From: Treponema sp.
GTDB lineage: Bacteria; Spirochaetota; Spirochaetia; Treponematales; Breznakiellaceae
DNA: 51,746 bases
Assembly: GCA_009777995.1 (NCBI GenBank)
Contig: WRKT01000015.1
Location: 1 to 51,746, forward strand
Direction of reading: 5' to 3'
Positions 8,593 to 16,938 of the stretch are shown piece after piece. The translations under genes and the position numbers were made by a program. Each line of letters begins with the position of its first letter. Positions within the stretch are counted from its first letter, which is position 1. Under the pieces are notes generated by a model, which did not search any database, had not been told where the DNA came from, and worked only from the letters and a program-made list of their open reading frames with translations.

Positions 8593-9366
8593 ATGAAAAC
8601 GGGAATTGTTATACTTTCTTTCATAGGTTTAATCACTCTCTTTGGAATAATACTGCCCCTTGATTATAATGAAATGGACAGCGCAAACAGGTTCAGGGCC
8701 CCGAGTTTATCCAGTCCCTTTGGCACTGATAATTTCGGGAGGGATGTTTTTATCAGGGTGATGGTTGGTGCGGGCCATACCCTTTTGACTGCTCTGCTTA
8801 CTGTTACAGGAAGTGCTATTCTTGGCTGCACCATTGGCCTTATCTCAGGTTATGCGATAGGGATAATCGATGAAGTAATAATGCGCCTAATGGACACTTT
8901 GAGCTCCTTCCCGGGTATTCTCTTAGCCCTTGTTCTTGTTTCCCTTTTAGGGAATTCCGGAGGCACTCTTATTTTTGCATTACTAATCCTGTTTATTCCG
9001 GGTTTTACCCGTATTATGCGAAACGGAATGTTACAGTATAGAGAAAAAGATTTTATCCTTCTTGCGCGGATTCAGGGAGTACCAAGGTATAGAATAATAT
9101 TCATTCATATTTTACCGAATTTATTCACTCCCCTGCTTTCAGCTTCGGTTCTTGGTCTTTCCAATGCTATTCTGGCAGAATCCACAATGAGCTATCTTGG
9201 ACTCGGCCTCCAGCCTCCGATACCAAGCTGGGGAAGGATGCTGTCGGAGTCTCAGGGCTTTCTCATAAATGCACCCTGGTGTGCCTTGGCTCCGGGCTTC
9301 ATGATCATGCTTACGGTCTTGGGTTTTCATTTTCTTGGGGAAGGCCTAAAGGAAAGGGCAGATTAA
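8593..9366 (+). CDS. Peptide ABC transporter permease, DppC/OppC type
   Basis: Inner-membrane permease of 257 residues. RFRAPSLSSPFGTDNFGRDVF is the conserved N-terminal periplasmic motif of DppC/OppC proteins. The ILLARIQGVPRYRII stretch is the EAA loop contacting the ATPases, and LSYLGLGLQPPIPSWG near the end is typical. At 257 residues it is somewhat shorter than many DppC proteins because the cytoplasmic N-terminal extension is minimal. The stop shares one base with the next start (TAATG), which implies translational coupling to the ATPase gene. Confidence 0.93.
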   Translation: MKTGIVILSFIGLITLFGIILPLDYNEMDSANRFRAPSLSSPFGTDNFGRDVFIRVMVGAGHTLLTALLTVTGSAILGCTIGLISGYAIGIIDEVIMRLMDTLSSFPGILLALVLVSLLGNSGGTLIFALLILFIPGFTRIMRNGMLQYREKDFILLARIQGVPRYRIIFIHILPNLFTPLLSASVLGLSNAILAESTMSYLGLGLQPPIPSWGRMLSESQGFLINAPWCALAPGFMIMLTVLGFHFLGEGLKERAD

Positions 9367-10352
9367 TGGAAGCTCAAATTTCAATTAAGAATCTGTCTAT
9401 CGGCATAAAGAAGAGAAAAAAGGGAGAACTTTTAAGCTCGGTTGAAGATATTTCCTTTGATATTTTCCCGGGTGAAATTCTGGGGCTTGTAGGTGAATCA
9501 GGCTCGGGAAAAAGTCTTACTGCCCTTTCAATAGCGGGGCTTCTTGGAAAGGATAAGGAAATCACCTCGGGGAGTATTATTTTTAAAGGAGAAAAGGGAG
9601 AAAGGGATCTTGTTAACTTAAGCGAAAATGAGTTTAAGGAAATTAGGGGCAAGGAAATATCATTTATATTTCAAGAACCATTTTCGGCCCTAAACCCGTT
9701 AATGAGAATAGGGGATCAGATAAGCGAGACACTTTATCTACACGGAGAGAGGGACAGGAATAAAGCTCAGAAACTTGCCTTAGACTATATGGAAAGACTT
9801 GGTCTTGAAAACCCTCGCGTCCTTTACAAGGCCTATCCTCATCAACTTTCGGGGGGCATGTGCCAAAGGGTTATGATTGCCCTTGCAATAATATGTAAAC
9901 CGAAACTCTTAATAGCAGATGAACCAACAACAGCACTCGATCATAAAACCGAAGAGAAGATACTATCACTATTAAAGGAAATTAATTCCTCCCTTGGCCT
10001 CTCTATCCTATTTATCTCCCATGATCTTGGAGTAATAAAGGACCTTTGCAGTCGCATCCTAATAATGTATTCGGGTAAGATTTTGGAATACGGGAATACT
10101 CAGGATATTTTTACAGGTGCCTCTCATGAATACACTCGAGGGCTTATAGACTCGATTCCAAAGGCCGAAGGAAGGGGCAAGGACTTAAAGGCAATCCCCG
10201 GGAGAATCCCCTCCCTTGAAGAGGGCCGCCCTCAGGGCTGTCCCTTCCACCCGCGCTGTAATAAGGCAGGCCCCGGTTGCAAGAAGGATTTCCCTCCTAG
10301 TATTTTTTTAAAAAGCGGTCATACGACCCATTGTATAAATTATGATAAATAA
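9366..10352 (+). CDS. Peptide ABC transporter ATPase, DppD/OppD type
   Basis: Cytoplasmic ATPase of 328 residues. Starting at ATG 9366, which overlaps the permease stop, Walker A GESGSGKS is at 43-50, signature LSGGM at 161-165 and Walker B LLIADEP at 181-187. The C-terminal oligopeptide-transporter motif GCPFHPRC, followed by a further Cys, marks the iron-sulphur-like C-terminal region of DppD/OppD proteins. A longer in-frame start 29 codons upstream would begin inside dppC and is less likely. It pairs with the next ATPase to power the DppBC-type channel. Confidence 0.93.
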   Translation: MEAQISIKNLSIGIKKRKKGELLSSVEDISFDIFPGEILGLVGESGSGKSLTALSIAGLLGKDKEITSGSIIFKGEKGERDLVNLSENEFKEIRGKEISFIFQEPFSALNPLMRIGDQISETLYLHGERDRNKAQKLALDYMERLGLENPRVLYKAYPHQLSGGMCQRVMIALAIICKPKLLIADEPTTALDHKTEEKILSLLKEINSSLGLSILFISHDLGVIKDLCSRILIMYSGKILEYGNTQDIFTGASHEYTRGLIDSIPKAEGRGKDLKAIPGRIPSLEEGRPQGCPFHPRCNKAGPGCKKDFPPSIFLKSGHTTHCINYDK

Positions 10353-11046
10353 CCCTGAAAATAAAAGCCTTATAGTAAAGGATGTATCTGCTTATTATTC
10401 CTCGAGGCAGTTCGGACTATTCGGGAAAAAAGAAATTAAGCATGTATTAAAGAGTATAAATCTTACTATAAACCGCGGAGAGATATACGGCCTTATAGGT
10501 GAATCCGGCTGCGGGAAGAGCACTCTTGCAAGGGCAATACTCGGCCTAATTCCCTATGAAGGTGATATAATAATAAACGGAAAAATAAGAGGAAGGGAGC
10601 CGCTATTTTCAGAAATACAGGCAGTATTCCAAAACTCAAGCGCATCCCTAAACCCGGTTAAAAACATAGGCTGGATTCTGGAAGAGCCCCTAAGGGTTAA
10701 GCGCTTTGGCAATGCCCTTGAGAGACAGGTAAAAATAGACAAGACCTTAGAGCTTGTTGGACTTAATACCTCCCATAAGAAACGGAGACCGAGGGAACTT
10801 TCCTCGGGACAGAAGCAAAGGGTCTCCATTGCCCTTGCCCTAATGAATGAGCCTTCTATTATAATTGCAGATGAGCCGACAAGCGCCCTTGATGTTTCGG
10901 TTCAAGCTCAGATCTTAAATCTTTTAAGGGAGCTCAATAAAAACTTAAAGCTTAGCCTTCTTTTCATTTCCCATAATCTGGATATAGTTAACTATTTGTG
11001 TGATCGCATCTCTTTCATGCAGGACGGGAAGTTAATAGAAACCTAG
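10342..11046 (+). CDS. Peptide ABC transporter ATPase, DppF/OppF type (short form)
   Basis: Second ATPase of the operon. Walker A GESGCGKS lies at 53-60, Walker B IIIADEP at 173-179, and the DVSVQAQILNLL stretch is typical of DppF/OppF. The signature is LSSGQ (153-157) rather than LSGGQ. At 234 residues it is clearly shorter than usual OppF/DppF proteins (about 300 or more): it ends right after the ATPase core and lacks the C-terminal oligopeptide motif. It overlaps the dppD end by 11 nt. Its stop TAG shares the palindrome CTAG with the stop of the convergent alr gene. The ATPase core is intact, so it is probably functional. Confidence 0.88.
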   Translation: MINNPENKSLIVKDVSAYYSSRQFGLFGKKEIKHVLKSINLTINRGEIYGLIGESGCGKSTLARAILGLIPYEGDIIINGKIRGREPLFSEIQAVFQNSSASLNPVKNIGWILEEPLRVKRFGNALERQVKIDKTLELVGLNTSHKKRRPRELSSGQKQRVSIALALMNEPSIIIADEPTSALDVSVQAQILNLLRELNKNLKLSLLFISHNLDIVNYLCDRISFMQDGKLIET

Positions 11047-12140
11047 TCCTTATAGACCCTCACCACCCTTTTGCTTATTGCACAGGCAAGATCGTTCGGG
11101 ATGGTATTTAGTTTTGCGGAAAGGTCATTAAGATCAGTGTAGCCGGGGCCGAAAATCGTGACTTCATCCCCGCGTTTTACCTTCGTACCGGGCCCAAGGT
11201 TCAGCATACACTGGTCCATGCAGATGCGCCCGACTATCGGGTATCTGTCTTCGCCAATTTTGACCAAATGGTCCCCTGAAAGGCGCCTTGAAAGACCGTC
11301 AGAATATCCTAAGGGTATTATACCAATAAAGGTGTCTTCGGGAGTGATATATGTTCTTCCGTAGGAAATGGCCTCCCCCTTTTTCACCTGTTTTATTACC
11401 GTGACATTGGATCTCAGTTCCATAACCGGCTTTGCGGGGAGGAGTTTATCTGAAGGGGAATAGCCGTAGCAGAAAATCCCCGGGCGAATCATGTCAAAAT
11501 ATGAGTCTTCGTGAAAAACAAGGCCTCCGGAATTTGCAGCATGAACAATGCCGGGGTCAAGACCGGCATCCCTTATGGAAGAGATTGCATCGTTAAACTT
11601 ACACAATTGCTCCTTGGTATATGCCATATCATCATCGTTCTCTGAATCCGAAACAGAAAGATGGGTGGCAGTTCCTTCAAGGATTAGGTTTCTGCAATTT
11701 ACGATTTTCCCTGCAAGATCGGCAGCGGCCTCGGGACGACAGCCGTTACGACCCATGCCGGAATCGATTTTTAAGTGGACTTTTCCCTTTTTATTTAATT
11801 GCTCTGCTCCACTATCCAGCATTTGTGCAAACTCAGGGTCTGAGATAAAGGGGCTAAGGCCTGCAGATACAATACTCGGTATTTCTTCGGGCAGGGCCTG
11901 TGCAAAAAGAAGGATTGGGGCGGTGATTCCCCCTGCCCTAAGCTCTAAGCCCTCCCCCACTGTTGCAACGCCAAGATACTCAGCGCCTGCTTCAATGGCG
12001 ATCCGCGAGATTGAAAGGGCCCCATGGCCGTAAGCATCTGCTTTTACAGGGAGACAGACCTTCTTCCCTGCCTTAGACCTTGCCGCTTCCATATTATAAC
12101 GGAAATTATCCAGATGAATTATTGCTCTACTTGCCTGCAT
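11043..12140 (-). CDS. alr: Alanine racemase
   Basis: PLP-dependent enzyme making D-alanine for peptidoglycan. Its 365 residues are a normal length. The PLP lysine is K33 in PVKADAYGHG; the second catalytic base is Y260 in AISYGRTY. GYSDGLSRR and VGRICMDQCM are further family signatures, and the C-terminal beta domain is complete. Transcription runs divergently from the TPR gene at 12175. The -10 box lies 5 nt before the ATG with no Shine-Dalgarno sequence, so translation may be leaderless. It does not belong to the dpp operon, which runs toward it on the other strand, but D-Ala supply fits a window rich in envelope genes. Confidence 0.95.
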   Translation of the reverse strand: MQASRAIIHLDNFRYNMEAARSKAGKKVCLPVKADAYGHGALSISRIAIEAGAEYLGVATVGEGLELRAGGITAPILLFAQALPEEIPSIVSAGLSPFISDPEFAQMLDSGAEQLNKKGKVHLKIDSGMGRNGCRPEAAADLAGKIVNCRNLILEGTATHLSVSDSENDDDMAYTKEQLCKFNDAISSIRDAGLDPGIVHAANSGGLVFHEDSYFDMIRPGIFCYGYSPSDKLLPAKPVMELRSNVTVIKQVKKGEAISYGRTYITPEDTFIGIIPLGYSDGLSRRLSGDHLVKIGEDRYPIVGRICMDQCMLNLGPGTKVKRGDEVTIFGPGYTDLNDLSAKLNTIPNDLACAISKRVVRVYKD

Positions 12141-12175
12141 GCTTTATAATACTATATATGCATAGGGGAAAGCAA
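12122..12175. promoter_or_regulatory. Overlapping divergent promoters for alr and the TPR operon
   Basis: Plus strand: TTGCTC (12122-12127), 17 bp, TATAAT (12145-12150), then AGGGG and the ATG at 12175. Minus strand: TTGCTT (complement of 12170-12175), 18 bp, TATTAT (complement of 12146-12151), then 5 nt to the alr ATG. The -10 boxes overlap, so polymerase can occupy only one at a time. Each -35 lies in or against the other gene's start. Confidence 0.6.
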
Positions 12176-13149
12176 TGAGCGGAGGATTTGTAGTCGGCAT
12201 CATTTTGGTTTTAGGAATAGGTTTCCTTGTTTTTTTTATCGTAAGGAATATAATTCTGCCAAAAAGGGCTTCTGCTGCAGCAGGTCTTTTAAATGATAAG
12301 AATATTCTCCAAACAATGAGAACCGCAAAGGCTGCAATTGATAGAAATCCGCAAGATGCCGAAGCTCATTACCTGCTTGGGAAGGCATATTTAACAGATA
12401 AACGGGAAGAACTGGCATTCAGGTCATATCGCAGTGCAAGCCGCCTTGGAATTGCAGGGAAAAACATACCTGAAACAGAGTTTCGAGAGACTATCGCCTA
12501 TCTATATGCGAAGTTCAACGAAGAAGAAGAGGCTCTTAAAGAATATGTTTTACTTATAAAGCAGCACCCTGAAAACCCGGATTATTATTTTCGTGCAGGA
12601 AAGATTTTTTCAAAAAGAAATAGGGCTGACTTGGCAGAACAGTACCTGAGAAAGGCAGTATCACTTAATCCAAAATCAGGAATATTCCGCTACGAGCTGG
12701 GCATGCTCTACTATGCTCAAAAGAAAATGAAGGAAGCGGTGGGAGAATTCGATGCTGCAATCAAGATAGATCCCACAGACAATAGCTCAAATTTACAAAT
12801 GGGCAGGGTCCTGAAAGACGGGAAGGATTTTTCAGGTGCAATTCCCTTCCTTGAAAAGGCATCAAGGGATCAGGAGTATAAGCTAAAAAGCCTTGTGGAG
12901 CTTGGCTTCTGTTATATGTCTTTAAAAATGATGGACAAGGCTACCCAGGAACTTGAAAGGGCGACTGCCGTTATTACTAAGGATTCAGATACGGACAGCC
13001 TTTATGCACGTTACTTTCTTGGAATGTGTTATGAAAAAAACAGGGATATTACCAAGGCCCTTGCCCAATGGGATAAGATATATGCAGTTAAAAAGAATTT
13101 CCGCGATGTCGGAGAAAAACTAACCCAATATATTGAGCATAGAACATGA
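12175..13149 (+). CDS. Membrane-anchored TPR protein
   Basis: A 324-residue protein with one N-terminal transmembrane helix (about 6-25) and then TPR repeats over most of the rest. Clear units include NPQDAEAHYLLGKAYL, HPENPDYYFRAGKIF, NPKSGIFRYELGMLYY and DPTDNSSNLQMGRVL. The TPR part may lie in the cytoplasm or periplasm; the positive residues just after the helix (RNIILPKR) favour the cytoplasm. It resembles the 47248-48624 protein in layout (short N-terminus, one helix, KAAIDRNP-type linker, TPRs), so the two are likely paralogues. The stop overlaps the next start (ATGA). TPRs act as protein-protein scaffolds, but the partner is unknown. Confidence 0.85.
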   Translation: MSGGFVVGIILVLGIGFLVFFIVRNIILPKRASAAAGLLNDKNILQTMRTAKAAIDRNPQDAEAHYLLGKAYLTDKREELAFRSYRSASRLGIAGKNIPETEFRETIAYLYAKFNEEEEALKEYVLLIKQHPENPDYYFRAGKIFSKRNRADLAEQYLRKAVSLNPKSGIFRYELGMLYYAQKKMKEAVGEFDAAIKIDPTDNSSNLQMGRVLKDGKDFSGAIPFLEKASRDQEYKLKSLVELGFCYMSLKMMDKATQELERATAVITKDSDTDSLYARYFLGMCYEKNRDITKALAQWDKIYAVKKNFRDVGEKLTQYIEHRT

Positions 13150-14039
13150 TATCGGAGCTTAGCCCCCTTCCATGGGGGCGTTTCATGGAGTTCATCTCCC
13201 CTAATGCTAACCGCTTTTCCATAATCACAGGCCTTTTGGAAGAAGCATTGCTGACTTTTAGGGTATTTGAGGCTGACGGAAACAGGCATATCATCGTAAG
13301 CCCTGAAGCTGACGATAAAAATTATCTTAACCGCCCTCCTCCCACAATTCTGGTTGCCCATTATGACAGGGTTGACGGCTCCCCGGGTGCAAATGACAAT
13401 AGCGCAGGGGTCTTTTTGCTGCTTGAAACAGGACTAAGGTTTAAAAAGGCAGGGAATAAAAATTGGATTATCATTTTTTCCGATAAGGAAGAGCTTAAAC
13501 CCGGAGAGGGTTTGAACGCTCAAGGTGCCTTTGCGCTTGCCTCAATGCTAAAAAACCTTGGAATGGAAAATTCCCGCATCTTCTGTTTTGATGCATGCGG
13601 TACGGGGGATACCCTTGTAATTTCGAGCACCATAGAGCATCTCTTAAAAAACGAGAAAGGAAAGGAAAAACAGCTTAAATCCATTATAGATTTAAGGAAT
13701 TATGCCCTTAAGATAGCAAGGGACCTTAATATGGCAAAGGTGATCCTGGCCCCAACCCTCTTCTCTGACGATGCAGGCTTTTTTATGGGCGGACTTGCAG
13801 CACAGACCATCACAATGCTCCCCGAGGCAGAGAGCAGTCAGTTGGCAGCCCAACTTAGAAAGAATACAAGATTTGCAAATTCTCTTATAAATGCAGAACT
13901 CAGACGAAGTAATAATAAACCCGCTTCAATTCCCCAGACCTGGAAAAGCCTGAATTCTCCCAAAGACAGTCATTTCCGTTTAACCCCAAAAAACTTTAAA
14001 ACAGTCGTAAGATTTGCCCAAGCCCTGTGCAGGGAATAA
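13146..14039 (+). CDS. M28-like peptidase domain protein with incomplete metal site
   Basis: A 297-residue protein with the core of M28 (aminopeptidase Y/glutaminyl cyclase-like) metallopeptidases. It has HYD at 72-74, the bridging Asp D84 in GANDNSAG, the catalytic/metal Glu region DKEEL (113-117) and FDACG with D149. The last zinc-binding His expected in an SDH motif is replaced by Asp in FSDDAGF (207-212). It could be a variant active site or a non-catalytic binder. No signal peptide is visible. It is coupled to the upstream TPR gene by an ATGA overlap and lies 46 bp before tldD, so the local theme is peptide processing. Confidence 0.68.
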   Translation: MISELSPLPWGRFMEFISPNANRFSIITGLLEEALLTFRVFEADGNRHIIVSPEADDKNYLNRPPPTILVAHYDRVDGSPGANDNSAGVFLLLETGLRFKKAGNKNWIIIFSDKEELKPGEGLNAQGAFALASMLKNLGMENSRIFCFDACGTGDTLVISSTIEHLLKNEKGKEKQLKSIIDLRNYALKIARDLNMAKVILAPTLFSDDAGFFMGGLAAQTITMLPEAESSQLAAQLRKNTRFANSLINAELRRSNNKPASIPQTWKSLNSPKDSHFRLTPKNFKTVVRFAQALCRE

Positions 14040-14085
14040 TTACCATGCTATAATAAGCAACTATATTCTCTTTAGGAGGCAGGCA

Positions 14086-15468
14086 TTGCTTGAAAAAAGT
14101 TTGGTTCATGATACACTGACTGCTGCCCTGGCAACGGGCGGAGATTTTGCTGAATTGTTTGTTGAAGACAATAAGCGAAATAATATCAGTATGGTAAACG
14201 GAGTTGTCGAGAGGTCTCAGAGCGGCATCGATTACGGTGCAGGACTGCGCATCTTTAACGGTTTTAATGCAGTTTATGCCTATACCAACGATACTTCAAG
14301 GGAAAATTTGCTGAAAATGGCTAAGGAAGCCGCTGCGGCTATCAAGAAGGACAAGATAAACGGTGTAAAAGAGTTTACGGCCCTTAACTTTGATAATGCA
14401 CACCCTGTGAAGGTACCCTTTAATACCGTAGAAAAAAAGCGAATCGTAACCTTAGTTAAAGAGGCCTCAAGCGGTGCAATGGACTACGATGCACTTATCA
14501 CACAAACAACAGGGACCTACCTTGATACCACCCAGGACGTACTCATAGCAAATAGCGAGGGCCTTTGGGCCGAAGACAGGAGGACAAGAACCCGCCTTCA
14601 AATACAGGCAGTCGCCTCAAGCGCAACAGAGAAGCAGAGCGGGGGCAAGGGCCTTGGCATGATTAAGGGCTTTGAACTCTATGACGGAGTTGACTTAAAG
14701 AAAATCGGAAGGGAGGCAGCCGAAACCGCAGTTACAATGCTGAAAGCTGACCTCTGCCCCGGCGGAAAGATGCCTGTTATAATCGGGGACGCCTTTGGCG
14801 GGGTTATCTTCCACGAAGCCTGCGGGCATAGTCTTGAAGCCACAAGTGTTGCAAGAAATGCCTCGGTGTTCTGCGGGAAGCTTGGACAGAAGGTTGCCTC
14901 CGACAAGGTTACAGCAATTGATGACGGTACAATGATAAGCGAATGGGGCTCCATCAATATTGATGATGAGGGCTCCTTTGCACGCAAGAATGTGTTAATC
15001 GAAAATGGCATTCTTAAAACTTATCTTATAGACAGGTTAAACGGCCTTAGAATGGGCATGGCTACAACCGGCTCTTGCAGAAGGGAATCCTACCGCTTTG
15101 CTCCGACAAGCCGCATGACAAATACCTATATTGCAGCAGGGAATGACGAGTTCGAAGACATGGTATCCTCGATAGACCTTGGGATTTACTGTAAGAAGAT
15201 GGGCGGCGGCTCTGTGAACCCCGGGACAGGGGAATTTAACTTTGCGGTTACTGAATCCTGGATGATACGGGGAGGGAAAATAGCAGAACCCGTGCGAGGT
15301 GCAACCCTAATCGGTAAGGGACATGAGATCCTGCTTGGCGTTACCCATGTCGGGAAACACATGACCCAGGACAATGGAATGTGCGGCTCGATTAGCGGCT
15401 CTGTGCCTGCAAATTGCGGGCAGCCCCATATTTGCGTGGATGAAATCCTTGTCGGCGGGAGGAAATAA
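14086..15468 (+). CDS. tldD: TldD-family metalloprotease (first copy)
   Basis: Catalytic subunit of a TldD/TldE heterodimeric protease, which in other bacteria degrades unfolded peptides and removes leader peptides from some RiPPs such as microcin B17. The chosen start is TTG at 14086, 6 nt after a perfect AGGAGG (14074-14079); it gives 460 residues, the normal length. The zinc motif HEACGH puts H243, E244 and H248 in place, and GSVNPGTGEFNF and the C-terminal GMCGS stretch are family hallmarks. TATAAT at 14049-14054 may be its -10 box. The TldE partner begins 2 bp after the stop. Confidence 0.92.
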   Translation: MLEKSLVHDTLTAALATGGDFAELFVEDNKRNNISMVNGVVERSQSGIDYGAGLRIFNGFNAVYAYTNDTSRENLLKMAKEAAAAIKKDKINGVKEFTALNFDNAHPVKVPFNTVEKKRIVTLVKEASSGAMDYDALITQTTGTYLDTTQDVLIANSEGLWAEDRRTRTRLQIQAVASSATEKQSGGKGLGMIKGFELYDGVDLKKIGREAAETAVTMLKADLCPGGKMPVIIGDAFGGVIFHEACGHSLEATSVARNASVFCGKLGQKVASDKVTAIDDGTMISEWGSINIDDEGSFARKNVLIENGILKTYLIDRLNGLRMGMATTGSCRRESYRFAPTSRMTNTYIAAGNDEFEDMVSSIDLGIYCKKMGGGSVNPGTGEFNFAVTESWMIRGGKIAEPVRGATLIGKGHEILLGVTHVGKHMTQDNGMCGSISGSVPANCGQPHICVDEILVGGRK

Positions 15469-15470
15469 CT

Positions 15471-16826
15471 ATGGAAGAAAAACTAACAAAATTTAAGGAA
15501 AAACTTTTTGCCGCGGCAAAGGAAAAAGGCTTTAGTGACTATGAGCTTTATGTTAATGTCAGTGACACTTTTAGCGTAAGGGTTTTTAAGGGTGAAATTG
15601 ATGAGTATAAGAATGCGGGAAGCGCCGGCATTTCCTTTCGAGGTACCTATAACGGAAAGATGGGCAATTCCTATTCGGAGAAGATTGCAGATGATGCAAT
15701 CCCCTTCCTTGTGGAAAATGCAGCACAGAACGCGGGCATAATTGAAGACCCTGACCATGTCGAGCTTTATCCCGGGGATGCATCATACGAGCAGGTTAAG
15801 CAGTTTGAAGAGGGACTTGCAAAGGTTCCCGTTCAGGATAAAATCGACAAGACCCTTGAAATGGACAGGATCGCAACAGGTCTTGATAAGAGAATAGCGG
15901 GAATCGATTATTGCGGCGCAGGGACTTCTGAAGGGTATAGGCTTATTGCAAACAGCCACGGGCTTAATGTAAGTGCTAAGTCAAATAACGGCTTTGCCTT
16001 TATTTCTGCTCGCGTTACTGAAAACGGACAGTTTAAGGTTGATAGGGAGTTTTGGGCAGGCCATAATTGGACAGAGTTTGTCCCTGAGACCCTTGCAAAA
16101 AAGGCTGTTGAGAATGCCCTTTCACAGCTCGGAGCAAAACCTGTGCCAACAGGTGTCTACGATATTTTACTCGAAAGAGATGATGCATCTGCCTTTCTTA
16201 CGGCCTTTTCAAGTGTCTTTAGCGCCGAGCGCATACAGAAGGGTTTCTCCCTTTTAAAGGGAAAGATTGGAGAAGAGATTGCGGCTAAGGGAGTGAATAT
16301 TCGCGATGATGCTCTTTTACCGCTAAAGGCAGGGAGCTGCTCATTTGATGATGAGGGTGTTGCGACAAAGAATAAAGCAGTTATTGAAAACGGTGTGCTA
16401 AAGACCTTCCTTCATAATACGAAGACTGCAAAGAAAGACGGTGTTTCTTCGACAGGGAATGGTTTTAAGGGAATGGGAGGCTTTAAAGCCCCTGTAGATG
16501 TTTCACCAACGAATCTTTATATAGTGCCTTCTAATTCTTCAAAGGATGATCTAATAAATGAGATAAAAACCGGTCTGATTATTAGAGACCTTGGCGGTCT
16601 GCATTCAGGGATCAATCCTATATCGGGCGACTTCAGTGTGATATGCGGGGGATATGTGATTGAAAACGGAGTGAAATCCCGCCCGGTCGAACAGATAACG
16701 ATTGCAGGGAATTTTTACAGTGTTCTAAAGAACATCGTGAAGACGGCTAATGACCTTAATCAATTGCGCGGGAATGTTGCAAGCCCTTCCTTGTGGATTA
16801 AGGGGATTAATGTTTCGGGGGAATAG
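15471..16826 (+). CDS. pmbA: TldE/PmbA-family protease subunit (first copy)
   Basis: Non-catalytic partner of the adjacent TldD. Its 451 residues match PmbA/TldE length. The family layout is clear: an N-terminal domain with VFKGEIDEYKNAGSAGISF, a central region lacking the HExxxH zinc motif, and a C-terminal GLHSGINPISGDFSVICGGYVIENG motif. A GGGAGG-rich stretch precedes the ATG. The 2-bp spacing from tldD indicates co-transcription. It is a distant relative of the second PmbA at 21481-22776, so the window encodes two separate heterodimers. Substrate unknown. Confidence 0.92.
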   Translation: MEEKLTKFKEKLFAAAKEKGFSDYELYVNVSDTFSVRVFKGEIDEYKNAGSAGISFRGTYNGKMGNSYSEKIADDAIPFLVENAAQNAGIIEDPDHVELYPGDASYEQVKQFEEGLAKVPVQDKIDKTLEMDRIATGLDKRIAGIDYCGAGTSEGYRLIANSHGLNVSAKSNNGFAFISARVTENGQFKVDREFWAGHNWTEFVPETLAKKAVENALSQLGAKPVPTGVYDILLERDDASAFLTAFSSVFSAERIQKGFSLLKGKIGEEIAAKGVNIRDDALLPLKAGSCSFDDEGVATKNKAVIENGVLKTFLHNTKTAKKDGVSSTGNGFKGMGGFKAPVDVSPTNLYIVPSNSSKDDLINEIKTGLIIRDLGGLHSGINPISGDFSVICGGYVIENGVKSRPVEQITIAGNFYSVLKNIVKTANDLNQLRGNVASPSLWIKGINVSGE

Positions 16827-16853
16827 ACTCTGAAATTTTGTTTACACTGCAGA

Positions 16854-16938
16854 CACAGCGCTCACAGATTCGAAGAGCCGCGAAGTGGCGGGAAGATGAT
16901 GTTTGGGTCTACTCTAAAATTCCTCTGTGAGCGCTGTG
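16854..16938. repeat. Perfect 15-bp inverted repeat around the serine-hydrolase start
   Basis: CACAGCGCTCACAGA (16854-16868) and its exact complement TCTGTGAGCGCTGTG (16924-16938) flank a 55-bp loop. There is no T-tract, so it is not a simple terminator. The right arm lies inside the first codons of the downstream gene. The CTCTGTG...CTGTG style resembles dispersed palindromic repeats known in many bacteria; copies elsewhere in this genome cannot be checked here. Confidence 0.75.

Noticed and set aside
16854-16938. Inverted repeat as terminator of pmbA
   Set aside because: The loop is 55 nt and there is no T-tract; the right arm is coding sequence.
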